61,433 bases of DNA, from assembly GCA_017551625.1 (NCBI GenBank), contig JAFZLF010000017.1, positions 1 to 61,433 of the forward strand. The letters are read 5' to 3'. Below the pieces are notes generated by a model, which saw nothing but the letters and a program-made list of their open reading frames with translations, was not told where the DNA came from and made no database searches. Of the stretch, positions 51,009 to 59,757 are shown piece by piece. Source of the DNA: Clostridiales bacterium (GTDB taxonomy: Bacteria; Bacillota; Clostridia; Saccharofermentanales; Saccharofermentanaceae). Numbering within the stretch: position 1 is the stretch's first letter; each line of letters opens with the position of its first letter. Both the position numbers and the translations under genes were made by a program.

Positions 51009-52241
51009 ATGCAGAGAGTGCTGGTCATCGGTTGTGGTAAATTAGCCAGAGCGGTCATCCCGCTGATCGCTCAGAATAATACATGTTTCCGGGAGGTGTG
51101 CCTCAGTGGCCGCTCGAAGGAGAAATGCGATGCGTATAAGGCCAAATACTCGAATGATAAGCAGAAGATCGTTACGGCGTACGCCGATATCCGAAACAAG
51201 GAGAAGACGCTCCTGATGGCGAAGATCTATCACCCGGATCTGGTGATCAACCTCGCGCCGTCGTCGCTGAATCTGCAGGTGATGGACCTGTGCCTCGAGA
51301 TGGGCGCTAATTATATTGACGCTTCTCTATATATCCCGAAGGGTTCTTCCGTCTGCGATATCAATGCCGAGTATGCCTATGACAAGAAATTCCGTGACAA
51401 GGGCCTGACGGCGATCATCGGATGTGGTTTTAACCCCGGTGTGATCAATGCTTTCGCCCAGTATGCGGCCTTTAAACTGGTGGACGATATCCAGAATATC
51501 GATATCCTCGATATGAACGCAGGGACCAACGCGCATCCCTATCTGATGAATACCCCGATGATGACCTCCCTCCGCCAGATCTCTTCGGAGAGCCGTATGT
51601 GGATGAAGGGGCAGATCACGAGTGTGCCGCCGATGAGTGTGCAGGCGAAATATTCTTTCCCGGAGATCGGTAAGCGCAATCTCTACATGGTCGATCACGA
51701 GGTCATCGATGCGCTGAGCGGCGAGGTGCCGGATGCGACAACGATCCGCTATTTCTCGGCATTTAAGCGCCCGTTCCTGTCGATGGTCAAGATCCTCAGA
51801 GAAGTGGGTATGACGTCCGTAACGCCTGTCGATATCGACGGACAGCGTATCGCTCCGCTCGATTTTCTCTACGAAGTGATGCCGCAGCAGGAAGATGTCG
51901 TAGCGACCGCGCGTGGCAAGACCGGTGTCGGTATGCTCATCCACGGCAGCAAGGACGGCGTCGGCAAGCAGTATCTCATCTATACGCTGGTGGATCATCA
52001 GGAATGCTTCGAGAAGTACGGGGCTTCAGTGACCGACTTTATGGCAGCGGCGGCGCTCGTTTCCGGTGCGGTTCTGATGGTCATCGGTCTGTGGAAGAGT
52101 GAAGGTGTCCACATGGTCTCGGAGTTTGACCCGCTCCCGTTCCTCAAGGAACTGACGAATCAGGGCTTCACGTATAAACTCCAGGAAAATGCCCCGGAGC
52201 TCGATGTGACATCCTCGCCTAATGACGACGAGGACAACTAA
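51009..52241 (+). CDS. Carboxynorspermidine synthase-like dehydrogenase (saccharopine dehydrogenase family)
   Basis: NADPH-dependent dehydrogenase that in polyamine synthesis couples aspartate semialdehyde with a diamine. The 410 residues show a Rossmann start (VLVIGCGKLARAVIPL), DLVINLAPSSLNLQVMD, GCGFNPGVINAFAQ, IDILDMNAG and the C-terminal GVHMVSEFDPLPFL. These fit carboxynorspermidine synthases better than lysine-pathway saccharopine dehydrogenases. The partner decarboxylase (nspC) is not in the window. AGGAGGAGGAA precedes the ATG. Stop codon overlaps the convergent YfhO-like gene stop (CTAA). Confidence 0.82.
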   Translation: MQRVLVIGCGKLARAVIPLIAQNNTCFREVCLSGRSKEKCDAYKAKYSNDKQKIVTAYADIRNKEKTLLMAKIYHPDLVINLAPSSLNLQVMDLCLEMGANYIDASLYIPKGSSVCDINAEYAYDKKFRDKGLTAIIGCGFNPGVINAFAQYAAFKLVDDIQNIDILDMNAGTNAHPYLMNTPMMTSLRQISSESRMWMKGQITSVPPMSVQAKYSFPEIGKRNLYMVDHEVIDALSGEVPDATTIRYFSAFKRPFLSMVKILREVGMTSVTPVDIDGQRIAPLDFLYEVMPQQEDVVATARGKTGVGMLIHGSKDGVGKQYLIYTLVDHQECFEKYGASVTDFMAAAALVSGAVLMVIGLWKSEGVHMVSEFDPLPFLKELTNQGFTYKLQENAPELDVTSSPNDDEDN

Positions 52242-53989
52242 TCTTTTTCGTTATCTTGCTTTTCGGAGAACCGGGATTCTTTTGAGGGTCCCGGTTCTTT
52301 CTTTGTGGCGAGCATGTAGAGCACGGCAATAGCTAGGAACGAAAGTCCGGAGATCCATCCGCCGAGTACGCTTCCCGGTGCCGTGTAGTGCAGGTGGACG
52401 ATGTAGCTTCCGGCCGGCACATCGGCGCAGAGCCAGGCCCCGCGATACGAACTGACCTTCGTCTTCGTGCCGTTCAGGTAGATGGACCAGCCGTCCTCGG
52501 CAGGGATATTCGTCAGGATCGTGGAATCGGTCGCGACCAGAGCCTCAGCCGTAATGCCGTCCGGATCAATCTGCTGCGAAGTAATGCCGAAATTGGCGCT
52601 GTCGGTAAAAGCCTCCCAGTTCTGGGAATTGAGATGTCCGAAACGGACGGTCGCATCTTTCAGATCCTCGGGGTGGGAAGAGGTGAGCTTCAGGTTCAGC
52701 GTCTGCCCGACGTTATACTCGCCGAGCGACAGGAGGACCGTACCGTGGCTGCTGCTGATCGTCGAGAGAGGGTTGTCGTTGAGGAAAACGTCCACATCGT
52801 GGCTCCGGTTCGGGAGTGTGACAGCGCAGTACAGAGGATCCATGAAGAGTGTGGTGACGGAGCAGGTGACGATTCCGGGATCGGTGTAGACGAGTGCTCC
52901 GGAGGAGGTGTCTTGAAACGGCTGGATCGAGAGCGCCGGCCAGAGAGAATAGAACCATTCGTTGAGAAAGGCGAAGTGTGAAGTGTAGTCGGTCTCCGAA
53001 GAATTTAAGTGATTCGGGGACACGATGAGTACGGAAGGAGAGGTCTCGAGAAGTTTCCCGGTGGCCGCGCAGTGGAAGGTCACATCCGTGCGGTAAAGAC
53101 CGGTATCATTACCCAGTTCCTGAAGAAAGCGCGCAGAAGGTTCACCTCTCCCGAGTGCGTAGGGGATCTGCATATACTGCGGAAGAAGGACACAGGCACA
53201 AAGCCCCAGACTGAGAATCGATGTAAGGATGAGATCTTTACGGGGCCGGTCGTCCGGTATTTTACGGATCCCGGAAAGAAGAGCGATGCCGAGGACGGGG
53301 ATAGCCAGGAGCGACCAGGCCGAGCTGGAGAGCAGACAGGCACAAAGGGCGATCAGATAAGAAAGGGGAAGCCCGGATCTCTTCTGTGAAGAAGGATCAT
53401 CGCCCTTCTGATCATGTCCGTCACTTCGGACTTGGCGAAGAAGGATCAGGAGGACAACAGGGAGAAGGAAAGCAGTATCGGTTACCGGGAACCGGAGGAG
53501 CAGGCAGAGCAGGAAGATCACCGCACTGTAGACAAAGCTCAGAACATGGGATGTAGCGATCTTGCGGGCTTGACCGGAAGATCTCCGGCGGACCGTACGG
53601 ATCAGGTGGAAGAAGAAGCCCGCGCCGGTACCGAGGCGGAGCGCGCTTAAGAAAGAAAGGACTTGCGGATGGACTTTCTCGGGAAGAAGGGAAGCCGGAA
53701 AGGAGATGATCCCGCCGAAGCCTCCCAGGAGAAGACGCGAGAAACTCATACCCATACCGTCATCGAACGTATAACTTCCGAAATCTCCGTGAAGAAGACG
53801 GCTCCGGAAGACGGTCAATGCAGAGAGTTCACGAGAACCAAAATCCAGCGGACGCGAAACATAGATATCCGTCAATATAAATAGAAGAAACCAGAAAACA
53901 AAGCAGAAAACCCCGCTAAGAAGCGGCTGGGAGAAGGACTGCCCGAGCTTTGCGGGAGTTTCGGTTTTTGACTTTTTCTTTTCCTCCAT
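52238..53989 (-). CDS. YfhO-like polytopic membrane protein
   Basis: A 583-residue membrane protein with 8-10 hydrophobic segments in the N-terminal half, a 200-residue extracellular beta-rich region (about 330-530) and one C-terminal helix near 550. The segment RSRLLHGDFGSYTFDDGMGM and the late WSIYLNGTKTKVSSY are typical of YfhO-family proteins, which are linked to lipoteichoic acid or membrane glycosylation. Start ATG 53989 follows GGAGAG; the frame is open a further 27 codons. Shorter than most YfhO members (about 850), with several N-terminal helices missing or reduced. Role inferred. Confidence 0.75.
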   Translation of the reverse strand: MEEKKKSKTETPAKLGQSFSQPLLSGVFCFVFWFLLFILTDIYVSRPLDFGSRELSALTVFRSRLLHGDFGSYTFDDGMGMSFSRLLLGGFGGIISFPASLLPEKVHPQVLSFLSALRLGTGAGFFFHLIRTVRRRSSGQARKIATSHVLSFVYSAVIFLLCLLLRFPVTDTAFLLPVVLLILLRQVRSDGHDQKGDDPSSQKRSGLPLSYLIALCACLLSSSAWSLLAIPVLGIALLSGIRKIPDDRPRKDLILTSILSLGLCACVLLPQYMQIPYALGRGEPSARFLQELGNDTGLYRTDVTFHCAATGKLLETSPSVLIVSPNHLNSSETDYTSHFAFLNEWFYSLWPALSIQPFQDTSSGALVYTDPGIVTCSVTTLFMDPLYCAVTLPNRSHDVDVFLNDNPLSTISSSHGTVLLSLGEYNVGQTLNLKLTSSHPEDLKDATVRFGHLNSQNWEAFTDSANFGITSQQIDPDGITAEALVATDSTILTNIPAEDGWSIYLNGTKTKVSSYRGAWLCADVPAGSYIVHLHYTAPGSVLGGWISGLSFLAIAVLYMLATKKEPGPSKESRFSEKQDNEKD

Positions 53990-54078
53990 AAAATGACTCT
54001 CCGGATGATCGTCCACGGAAGACCTTCGGTGAACACGTATCTTCCGCCTTTGTTTCACCCATGATAACACACCCTAAG

Positions 54079-54107
54079 TTGAAATACTGTGTAAAATCTG
54101 TTATATT
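54079..54107 (+). promoter_or_regulatory. Promoter of the CNNM/CorC gene
   Basis: TTGAAA, 17-bp spacer, TATATT, 90 bp before the GTG start. A CCGCAG/CTGCGG hairpin lies in the leader. Confidence 0.65.
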
Positions 54108-54196
54108 CGTGCTTAACTAATACATTATTACGAAAAAAAACGAGCACAGTTTAAGCCGCAGATCTTCTGCGGAATACAGGAAGGAAAGGAAAGAAC

Positions 54197-55537
54197 GTGC
54201 CTGACGACAGTATAGGCCAAATAGTATTTGACCTGGTCATAGTTTTTATTTTCATTCTCATTAACGCCTTTTTCTCGGCCGCCGAGATGGCGGTGATTTC
54301 CCTTAATGACGCCAAGATCAAAAAACAAGCGGAGGACGGAGACAGAAAGTCTAAGAGGGTCCTGCGTTTCATCGAGAATCCATCTGCATTTTTAGCGACC
54401 ATCCAGGTCGGGGTCACGCTGGCCGGCTTCATGGCCAGTGCTTTTGCCGCGAACAGATTCACGGGGAGACTGACTGCATGGCTCGACCCGAATGGGAAGT
54501 ACTCGTTCCTCGGGACGGTCTGCACCGTGGTCGTTACCATCATCCTCTCGTATTTCTCGCTGGTCCTGGGTGAACTTGTTCCGAAGAGGATCGCCCAGAA
54601 CAACGCGGAGAGACTGGCCTTCCGCTCGGCTTCGGTCGTCCGTGCTTTCGGCACCGTGATGAAGCCGTTCGTCCGGTTCCTGACCTTGTCGACAAATGCG
54701 GTGCTGCGGCTCCTCCATATCGATCCGGAGGTCAGGGAGACGAATGTCACCGAGGAAGAGATCCGCATGATGGTCGATGTCGGCTCGGAAGAGGGCTCCA
54801 TCGAGGACTCCGAGAAGCAGATGATCCAGAACATCTTCGAGTTTAACGATAAGGATGTCGTGGAGATCATGACGCACAGGAAGAAGATCGTCGCGCTGCC
54901 GATCGACGCGACCTACGAAGAGGTCATGGATGTCGCGCGAAACGAGAAGTACACACGTATCCCGATCTATAAGGAGACGATCGACGAGATCGTCGGCATC
55001 ATGCACATCAAGGACCTTCTCGGGATCACGAATGAGGACGGGGACTTCTCGCTCGAGAAGATCATGCGCCCGCCGCTCTTTGTGCACGAGACGAAGAAGA
55101 TCTCCGACCTTTTCCATGAGATGAAGAAGGGTAAGATGCAGCTGGCCGTTATCGTAGACGAGTACGGCGGAACGATGGGTATCGCGACCATCGAGGACAT
55201 GCTCGAGGAGATCGTCGGCAACATCACGGACGAGTTTGACGAGGAAGAGCAGGAACTGCTGAAGATGAACGACGGCGGATTCCTCGTGCGGGGCGATATG
55301 ACGCTCAGCGACCTCGAAGAAGCGATCGGGGTGGATCTGGTAAGTGAGGACTACGATACGATCGCAGGTCTGACCTTAAGCCTTCTGGACCGTGTGCCGG
55401 ATCACGGCGAGACGCCGGAAGTACAGTATAAGAACGTCAAGATCAAGGTCATCCAGGTCGAAGAGAACTGGATCTCGAAGCTCCTCCTGCACGTGATCCC
55501 GGAGGAGAAGGAAGAAGAATCCGAGGACGAAGAGTGA
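54197..55537 (+). CDS. CNNM/CorC-family (hemolysin-like) transporter protein
   Basis: A 446-residue protein of the DUF21-CBS-CorC class, linked to magnesium or cobalt transport and efflux. N-terminal DUF21 domain with three to four helices (1-190, FSAAEMAVISLNDAKIK), a CBS pair (about 205-330, VPIDATYEEVMD... and AVIVDEYGGTMGIATIEDML), and a C-terminal CorC/HlyC domain (about 350-430). Start is GTG behind AAGGAAAGG. The small membrane protein 55556-55996 follows 18 bp later and is likely co-transcribed. Despite the common hemolysin label, the metal role is better supported for the family. Confidence 0.94.
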   Translation: MPDDSIGQIVFDLVIVFIFILINAFFSAAEMAVISLNDAKIKKQAEDGDRKSKRVLRFIENPSAFLATIQVGVTLAGFMASAFAANRFTGRLTAWLDPNGKYSFLGTVCTVVVTIILSYFSLVLGELVPKRIAQNNAERLAFRSASVVRAFGTVMKPFVRFLTLSTNAVLRLLHIDPEVRETNVTEEEIRMMVDVGSEEGSIEDSEKQMIQNIFEFNDKDVVEIMTHRKKIVALPIDATYEEVMDVARNEKYTRIPIYKETIDEIVGIMHIKDLLGITNEDGDFSLEKIMRPPLFVHETKKISDLFHEMKKGKMQLAVIVDEYGGTMGIATIEDMLEEIVGNITDEFDEEEQELLKMNDGGFLVRGDMTLSDLEEAIGVDLVSEDYDTIAGLTLSLLDRVPDHGETPEVQYKNVKIKVIQVEENWISKLLLHVIPEEKEEESEDEE

Positions 55538-55555
55538 TCTTCAGGAGAAAAAAGT

Positions 55556-55996
55556 ATGGCAGACGAAGATAAGAGCTTACTGGAGAAGACCGCGAAAAAA
55601 GCACAGAAAGAACAGGAAAAACAGGCTAAGCGCACGGCGAAGAAGAACGGCGCGAAGAATGTGTGCCGCTTCGGTATCGTGCAGGGTGTGCTCTCTTTTC
55701 TGGTGCTGATCTCATTTGTCGTGTCCTGGTTCTGCCTGCATAAAGCCAATCCCCTTCCGAAATGGTACCAGATCGGTGTCATGGTGATCCTGCAGATCTG
55801 GGTCCGCGCCGAGAAATACGTCTGCCTCGTCGTGTGGATGCTGTGCCGCCATCTGAAGAAGAAATACGAGGCGAAGGGCGAGACCTTAAGTCCCGCGAAG
55901 CCGGCGATCGTTATCAACCGCGCCTATACTTTTGTCGGCGCGGTGCCGACACTCATCGTGCAGCTCGTGGTGTGGATCATGAGCATCGTAAAGTGA
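55556..55996 (+). CDS. Hypothetical membrane protein
   Basis: A 146-residue protein with a highly charged Lys/Glu/Gln-rich N-terminus (about 1-35), two membrane helices (about 43-62 and 70-95), a short basic loop (RHLKKKYEAKGE) and a third hydrophobic segment at the end. No recognised family. AGGAGAAAAAA precedes the ATG. It likely shares the CNNM/CorC transcript, which ends at the terminator just downstream. Confidence 0.65.
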   Translation: MADEDKSLLEKTAKKAQKEQEKQAKRTAKKNGAKNVCRFGIVQGVLSFLVLISFVVSWFCLHKANPLPKWYQIGVMVILQIWVRAEKYVCLVVWMLCRHLKKKYEAKGETLSPAKPAIVINRAYTFVGAVPTLIVQLVVWIMSIVK

Positions 55997-56018
55997 GATC
56001 CCTAAATGAATCAGAAAA

Positions 56019-56045
56019 AGCCGGTCGAATAGGCCGGCTCTTTTT
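56019..56045. terminator. Terminator between convergent genes
   Basis: AGCCGG / CCGGCT stem followed by CTTTTT on the plus side and AAAAAG on the left, so usable in both directions. Between the small membrane protein and uppP. Confidence 0.8.
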
Positions 56046-56064
56046 GTATCACGATCCAGAATAG

Positions 56065-56910
56065 TTATCTGATGCAGGCAAAATACACGATCACGAAGAT
56101 TCCGATAAGGATGCGGTAGATACCGAAGATCTTGAAGTCGCGCTTTCTGATGTAGTTCAGGAACAGACGGATCACGAGCAGTGACACGGCAAAAGCGATG
56201 GCGCAGCCGGCGAAGAGCGTGATGGCCTCCGTCGTCGTAAAGTGGAATCCGAACTTCAGGATCTTGATGAAACTCAGACCGAACATGACCGGCACGGCCA
56301 TGAAGAACGTGAACTCCGCAGCGACCTTTCGGGAGATGCCGATGGAGAGGGAACCGATGATGGTCGAGCCGGAGCGGGATGTGCCCGGGATGATCGACAG
56401 ACACTGGAAAAGCCCGATGATAAAAGCATCCTTGAAGGACAGATCATCGACGGAATCGACGCGCGGCTCTTTACCTTTTCTCGACTGTTCGATGATGATG
56501 AGGAGGAGACCGTAGAAGGCCAGCGCCGCGCCGATTACGTAAGGCGTCTGCAGATGCGCTTCCACATAATCGTCGAAAAGAAGCGTGATGATGACGCCCG
56601 GGATGCAGGCCACGACGACCTTGAACCACATCAAGAAGATCTCTTTCTTCACGTAGCATTTCTTTCCGGCCATTCCGGGCTGCTCGCCGTAGCCGAAGGG
56701 CCACAGGCGTTTCCAGAAAGTGACGACGACCGCCATGATCGCACCGAGCTGGATCACGATGAAGAACATGTTCTTAAAATCTTCACTCTGGCTCAGCGGC
56801 AACACCGCATCCACCAGGAGCATATGTGCGGTACTGCTGACGGGCAGCCACTCCGTGATGCCCTCCACGATACCGATGATGATGATCTTTAACCATTCAA
56901 ATGCTGTCAT
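56065..56910 (-). CDS. uppP: Undecaprenyl-diphosphatase UppP (BacA)
   Basis: Removes a phosphate from undecaprenyl pyrophosphate to recycle the lipid carrier for peptidoglycan and other polymers; also gives bacitracin resistance. The 281-residue polytopic protein has the two signature motifs GIVEGITEWLPVSSTAHM near residue 12-30 and PGTSRSGSTI (catalytic region). Start ATG 56910 follows AAAGGTGGGACG. The frame is open another 37 codons. A single-gene unit divergent from the DUF2809-like gene. Confidence 0.97.
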   Translation of the reverse strand: MTAFEWLKIIIIGIVEGITEWLPVSSTAHMLLVDAVLPLSQSEDFKNMFFIVIQLGAIMAVVVTFWKRLWPFGYGEQPGMAGKKCYVKKEIFLMWFKVVVACIPGVIITLLFDDYVEAHLQTPYVIGAALAFYGLLLIIIEQSRKGKEPRVDSVDDLSFKDAFIIGLFQCLSIIPGTSRSGSTIIGSLSIGISRKVAAEFTFFMAVPVMFGLSFIKILKFGFHFTTTEAITLFAGCAIAFAVSLLVIRLFLNYIRKRDFKIFGIYRILIGIFVIVYFACIR

Positions 56911-57033
56911 TTTCGTCCCACCTTTGGTAATATGGTTTCCAGTATAACACATCTGATGTGATGCGGTGCACGGGCGCCGGACCGGATTTCCGGCACGCGG
57001 ATACGAAGAACCCAGCCGCACGGGAAGGAGAAC

Positions 57034-57903
57034 ATGGAAAAGAGAAGACGCAGGATCCCGCCGAGATTTAAGTACGCCGTGATCTTCCTTTCGCTGTTCA
57101 TGGTGGAGGTGCTGATCGCCCTGTTCGCGCGTGGCGCAGTCCGCGGCTACCTCGGCGACGTACTTGTTATCCCCGCGATCTACTTCTTCCTGCGGGCCGT
57201 ATTCTTCCCGAAGGATTCGGTCTTTTCAATCTATGTGCTCCCGTTTCTCTGCTATTTCACAGGCTGGCTCGCAGAAGTCCTCCAGGCTCTCCATGTGGCA
57301 CGTTCACTGGGGATCGAGTCTTCGTCTCCGCTCGGGATCATGCTCGGCGGGGTATACGACCTCAAGGACGGACTCTGCTATCTCCTCGGGCTCATGCTTA
57401 TCGGTCTTTTCCTCGCGCTCGAGACCAAGTGGAAAGACGACCGCCGCTGGTTCTACCCCGTGGCTGTATTCCTTCATTGGACCTGGGGCTATATCCAGAC
57501 TTCGGCCGGATTCTTCGTGTTTCTTTGGTACTTCAAGTGCCGTCACTACTACTATAAGGGCGTCGTCCGTACTGTCTGGCCGCTCGATGCGGGCGTATCT
57601 CTCGGCATGTTCATCTTCACGCCGAAGGAACCGGATCCGTCGGATACGAGCAAGTGGGCGCAGGAAGACCGTGCCTACTGCGAGGAGGTCGCGATCCACG
57701 AATACGGCCACACATTTCAGTCTCTCCTTCTCGGACCTTTCTATCTTCTCGTGATCGGGCTTCCGTCTATCGTATGGGCCAGCAGTAAGCGGCTACAGAA
57801 CATGAGAAGAAGGAAGAACATCCCCTATTCGCGACTCTACTGCGAGAAGTGGGCATCGAAATGGGGCGAGAAGGTCACCAAGGAGAAGGCCGACTGGCGG
57901 TAA
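57034..57903 (+). CDS. DUF2809-like membrane protein with C-terminal HEYGH motif
   Basis: A 289-residue protein. Residues about 10-130 form three to four helices of DUF2809 type (KYAVIFLSLFMVEVLIAL; GYLGDVLVIPAIYFFLRAVF; LPFLCYFTGWLAEVLQ). Two more helices follow, then a soluble part with HEYGHTFQSLLLGPFYLLVIGLP (about 226-245). HExxH-like HEYGH plus a hydrophobic helix resembles a zinc metallopeptidase motif or the similar small membrane domain in many Gram-positives. A third ligand is not visible. AAGGAG precedes the ATG. Function unknown. Confidence 0.7.
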   Translation: MEKRRRRIPPRFKYAVIFLSLFMVEVLIALFARGAVRGYLGDVLVIPAIYFFLRAVFFPKDSVFSIYVLPFLCYFTGWLAEVLQALHVARSLGIESSSPLGIMLGGVYDLKDGLCYLLGLMLIGLFLALETKWKDDRRWFYPVAVFLHWTWGYIQTSAGFFVFLWYFKCRHYYYKGVVRTVWPLDAGVSLGMFIFTPKEPDPSDTSKWAQEDRAYCEEVAIHEYGHTFQSLLLGPFYLLVIGLPSIVWASSKRLQNMRRRKNIPYSRLYCEKWASKWGEKVTKEKADWR

Positions 57904-58054
57904 GTGTAAAAGGATCATGAAACTTCCTTCTTCCTCACTTGCAAAAAGTCCGAAAACACGCACAATTTTGTGCAGATTACGGATATAAAACCCGTGTGCT
58001 TTTGGAGTATTATAACGGCATGAGAATTCCATAGCGCACAGGGGAGGCACCACC

Positions 58055-59596
58055 ATGCAAAGTGAAATGATACTTGTCCTGGATTTCGGCGGTCAGTATA
58101 ACCAGCTCATCGCGAGAAGAGTCCGTGAATTAAACGTCTACTGCGAAGTCCATCCGTATAACATGCCGATCGAGAAGATCCGCGAAATGAACCCTAAGGG
58201 CATCATCTTCACCGGTGGTCCGAGTAATGTATGCGACGACGATGCGCCCCGCTGCGATAAAGAGATCTTTGAGCTCGGCATCCCGGTACTCGGCATCTGC
58301 TACGGCGCACAGCTTATGAACTATCTCCTCGGTGGCAAGGTCGCCACCGCTCCCGTGAGAGAATACGGGCATACCGAGGTCGATGTCGATAACGGGACAG
58401 TGCTTTTTAAGCATGTATCGAGCAAGACCGTATGCTGGATGAGCCACACGGTCTATATCGCCGAAGCCGCTCCGGGATTCACGGTCACCGCCACCACGAA
58501 GGTCTGCCCGGTCGCGGCCGCGCAGAACGTCGAGAAAGGCCTCTACTGCGTACAGTTCCATCCTGAGGTATCCCACACGGTCGAGGGCAATAAGATGCTC
58601 GAGAACTTCTTAAAGCGCGTATGTAAGTGCCAGTGCGACTGGAAGATGGATTCCTTCGTCGAGACATCCATCCGCGAGATCCGCGAGAAAGTCGGAAACG
58701 GTAAAGTCCTCTGCGCACTGTCCGGCGGTGTAGATTCTTCCGTTGCCGCTGTTCTCCTTTCTAAGGCAGTCGGTAAGCAATTGACCTGCGTATTCGTTGA
58801 CCACGGACTTCTCCGTAAGCACGAAGGCGATGAGGTCGAAGCGGTATTCGGTCCGGAGGGTCCTTATGATCTGAACTTCGTCCGCGTTAACGCCCAGGAG
58901 CGTTTCTACAGTAAGCTCGCCGGTGTCGAAGAACCGGAGAAGAAGAGAAAGATCATCGGTGAAGAGTTCATCCGCGTCTTTGAAGAAGAAGCGAAGAAGA
59001 TCGGTGCGGTCGACTTCCTCGTCCAGGGTACCATCTATCCGGACGTTATCGAATCCGGCCTCGGCAAAAGCGCTGTCATCAAGTCCCACCACAATGTCGG
59101 CGGCCTTCCGGATTGTGTCGACTTTAAGGAGATCATCGAGCCGCTGCGTCTGCTCTTTAAGGATGAAGTAAGAAAGGCCGGCCTCGAGCTCGGCATCCCG
59201 GAGAACCTCGTATTCCGTCAGCCATTCCCGGGTCCGGGACTTGCGATCCGCATCATCGGCGAAGTCACCGCCGAGAAAGTCCGTCTCGTACAGGATGCCG
59301 ATGCGATCTTCCGTCAGGAGATGGCCAAAGCAGGACTTGATAGAAATGCGAACCAGTACTTCGCTGCCCTCACGAATATGCGCTCCGTCGGCTGCATGGG
59401 CGATGAGAGAACATATGACTATGCATGCGTGATCCGCGCGGTCACAACGACCGACTTCATGACGGCCGAGTTTGCCGAACTTCCGTGGAGCCTGATCGGC
59501 CGCGTCTCCTCGAGAATCGTCAACGAAGTCAAGGGCATCAACCGCGTCCTCTACGACTGCACCGGCAAACCCCCGGCCACGATCGAACTCGAATAG
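58055..59596 (+). CDS. guaA: GMP synthase (glutamine-hydrolysing)
   Basis: Converts XMP to GMP using glutamine and ATP. The 513-residue protein contains the class I amidotransferase domain ([15 protein letters not shown] with the nucleophile Cys), the ATP-pyrophosphatase P-loop [12 protein letters not shown] near residue 225, and the C-terminal dimer domain ([15 protein letters not shown]). ATG 58055 follows GGGGAGG. A hairpin terminator follows, then AT-rich DNA. The guaA 3' end is a known integration hotspot. Confidence 0.98.
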   Translation: MQSEMILVLDFGGQYNQLIARRVRELNVYCEVHPYNMPIEKIREMNPKGIIFTGGPSNVCDDDAPRCDKEIFELGIPVLGICYGAQLMNYLLGGKVATAPVREYGHTEVDVDNGTVLFKHVSSKTVCWMSHTVYIAEAAPGFTVTATTKVCPVAAAQNVEKGLYCVQFHPEVSHTVEGNKMLENFLKRVCKCQCDWKMDSFVETSIREIREKVGNGKVLCALSGGVDSSVAAVLLSKAVGKQLTCVFVDHGLLRKHEGDEVEAVFGPEGPYDLNFVRVNAQERFYSKLAGVEEPEKKRKIIGEEFIRVFEEEAKKIGAVDFLVQGTIYPDVIESGLGKSAVIKSHHNVGGLPDCVDFKEIIEPLRLLFKDEVRKAGLELGIPENLVFRQPFPGPGLAIRIIGEVTAEKVRLVQDADAIFRQEMAKAGLDRNANQYFAALTNMRSVGCMGDERTYDYACVIRAVTTTDFMTAEFAELPWSLIGRVSSRIVNEVKGINRVLYDCTGKPPATIELE

Positions 59597-59610
59597 TCTC
59601 AAAACGCTGG

Positions 59611-59640
59611 AAATGCCCGTAAATAGGGCGTTTCACTTTT
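59611..59640 (+). terminator. guaA terminator
   Basis: AAATGCCC / GGGCGTTT stem (one wobble) and CACTTTTTT. It lies 15 bp after the guaA stop and next to 11-bp direct repeats, so it may also be part of an integrase core site. Confidence 0.75.
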
Positions 59641-59642
59641 TT

Positions 59643-59676
59643 AAGCCACCAAAAAGCCACCAATTCTGAAGTGGTG
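59643..59676. repeat. 11-bp direct repeats downstream of guaA
   Basis: AAGCCACCAAA at 59643 and AAGCCACCAAT at 59654, contiguous with 11-bp period. A partial inverted copy (TGGTG) lies at 59672-59676. The layout resembles the one beside tRNA-Ser and suggests arm-type sites of a tyrosine recombinase. Confidence 0.5.
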
Positions 59677-59757
59677 TTTTTCAAATCTGTCCAAATAATG
59701 TCACGCCTTCGGTAGTATTATTAAAGAGTAAAGACATAGAGAAGGAGGTTTTCTCGT

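Noticed and set aside
54197..55537. A hemolysin
   Set aside because: The name comes from old annotation. DUF21, CBS and CorC domains point to a metal transport role.
57904..58054. Purine riboswitch before guaA
   Set aside because: The conserved loop sequences are not found. Only a small GCACAATTTTGTGC palindrome is seen.
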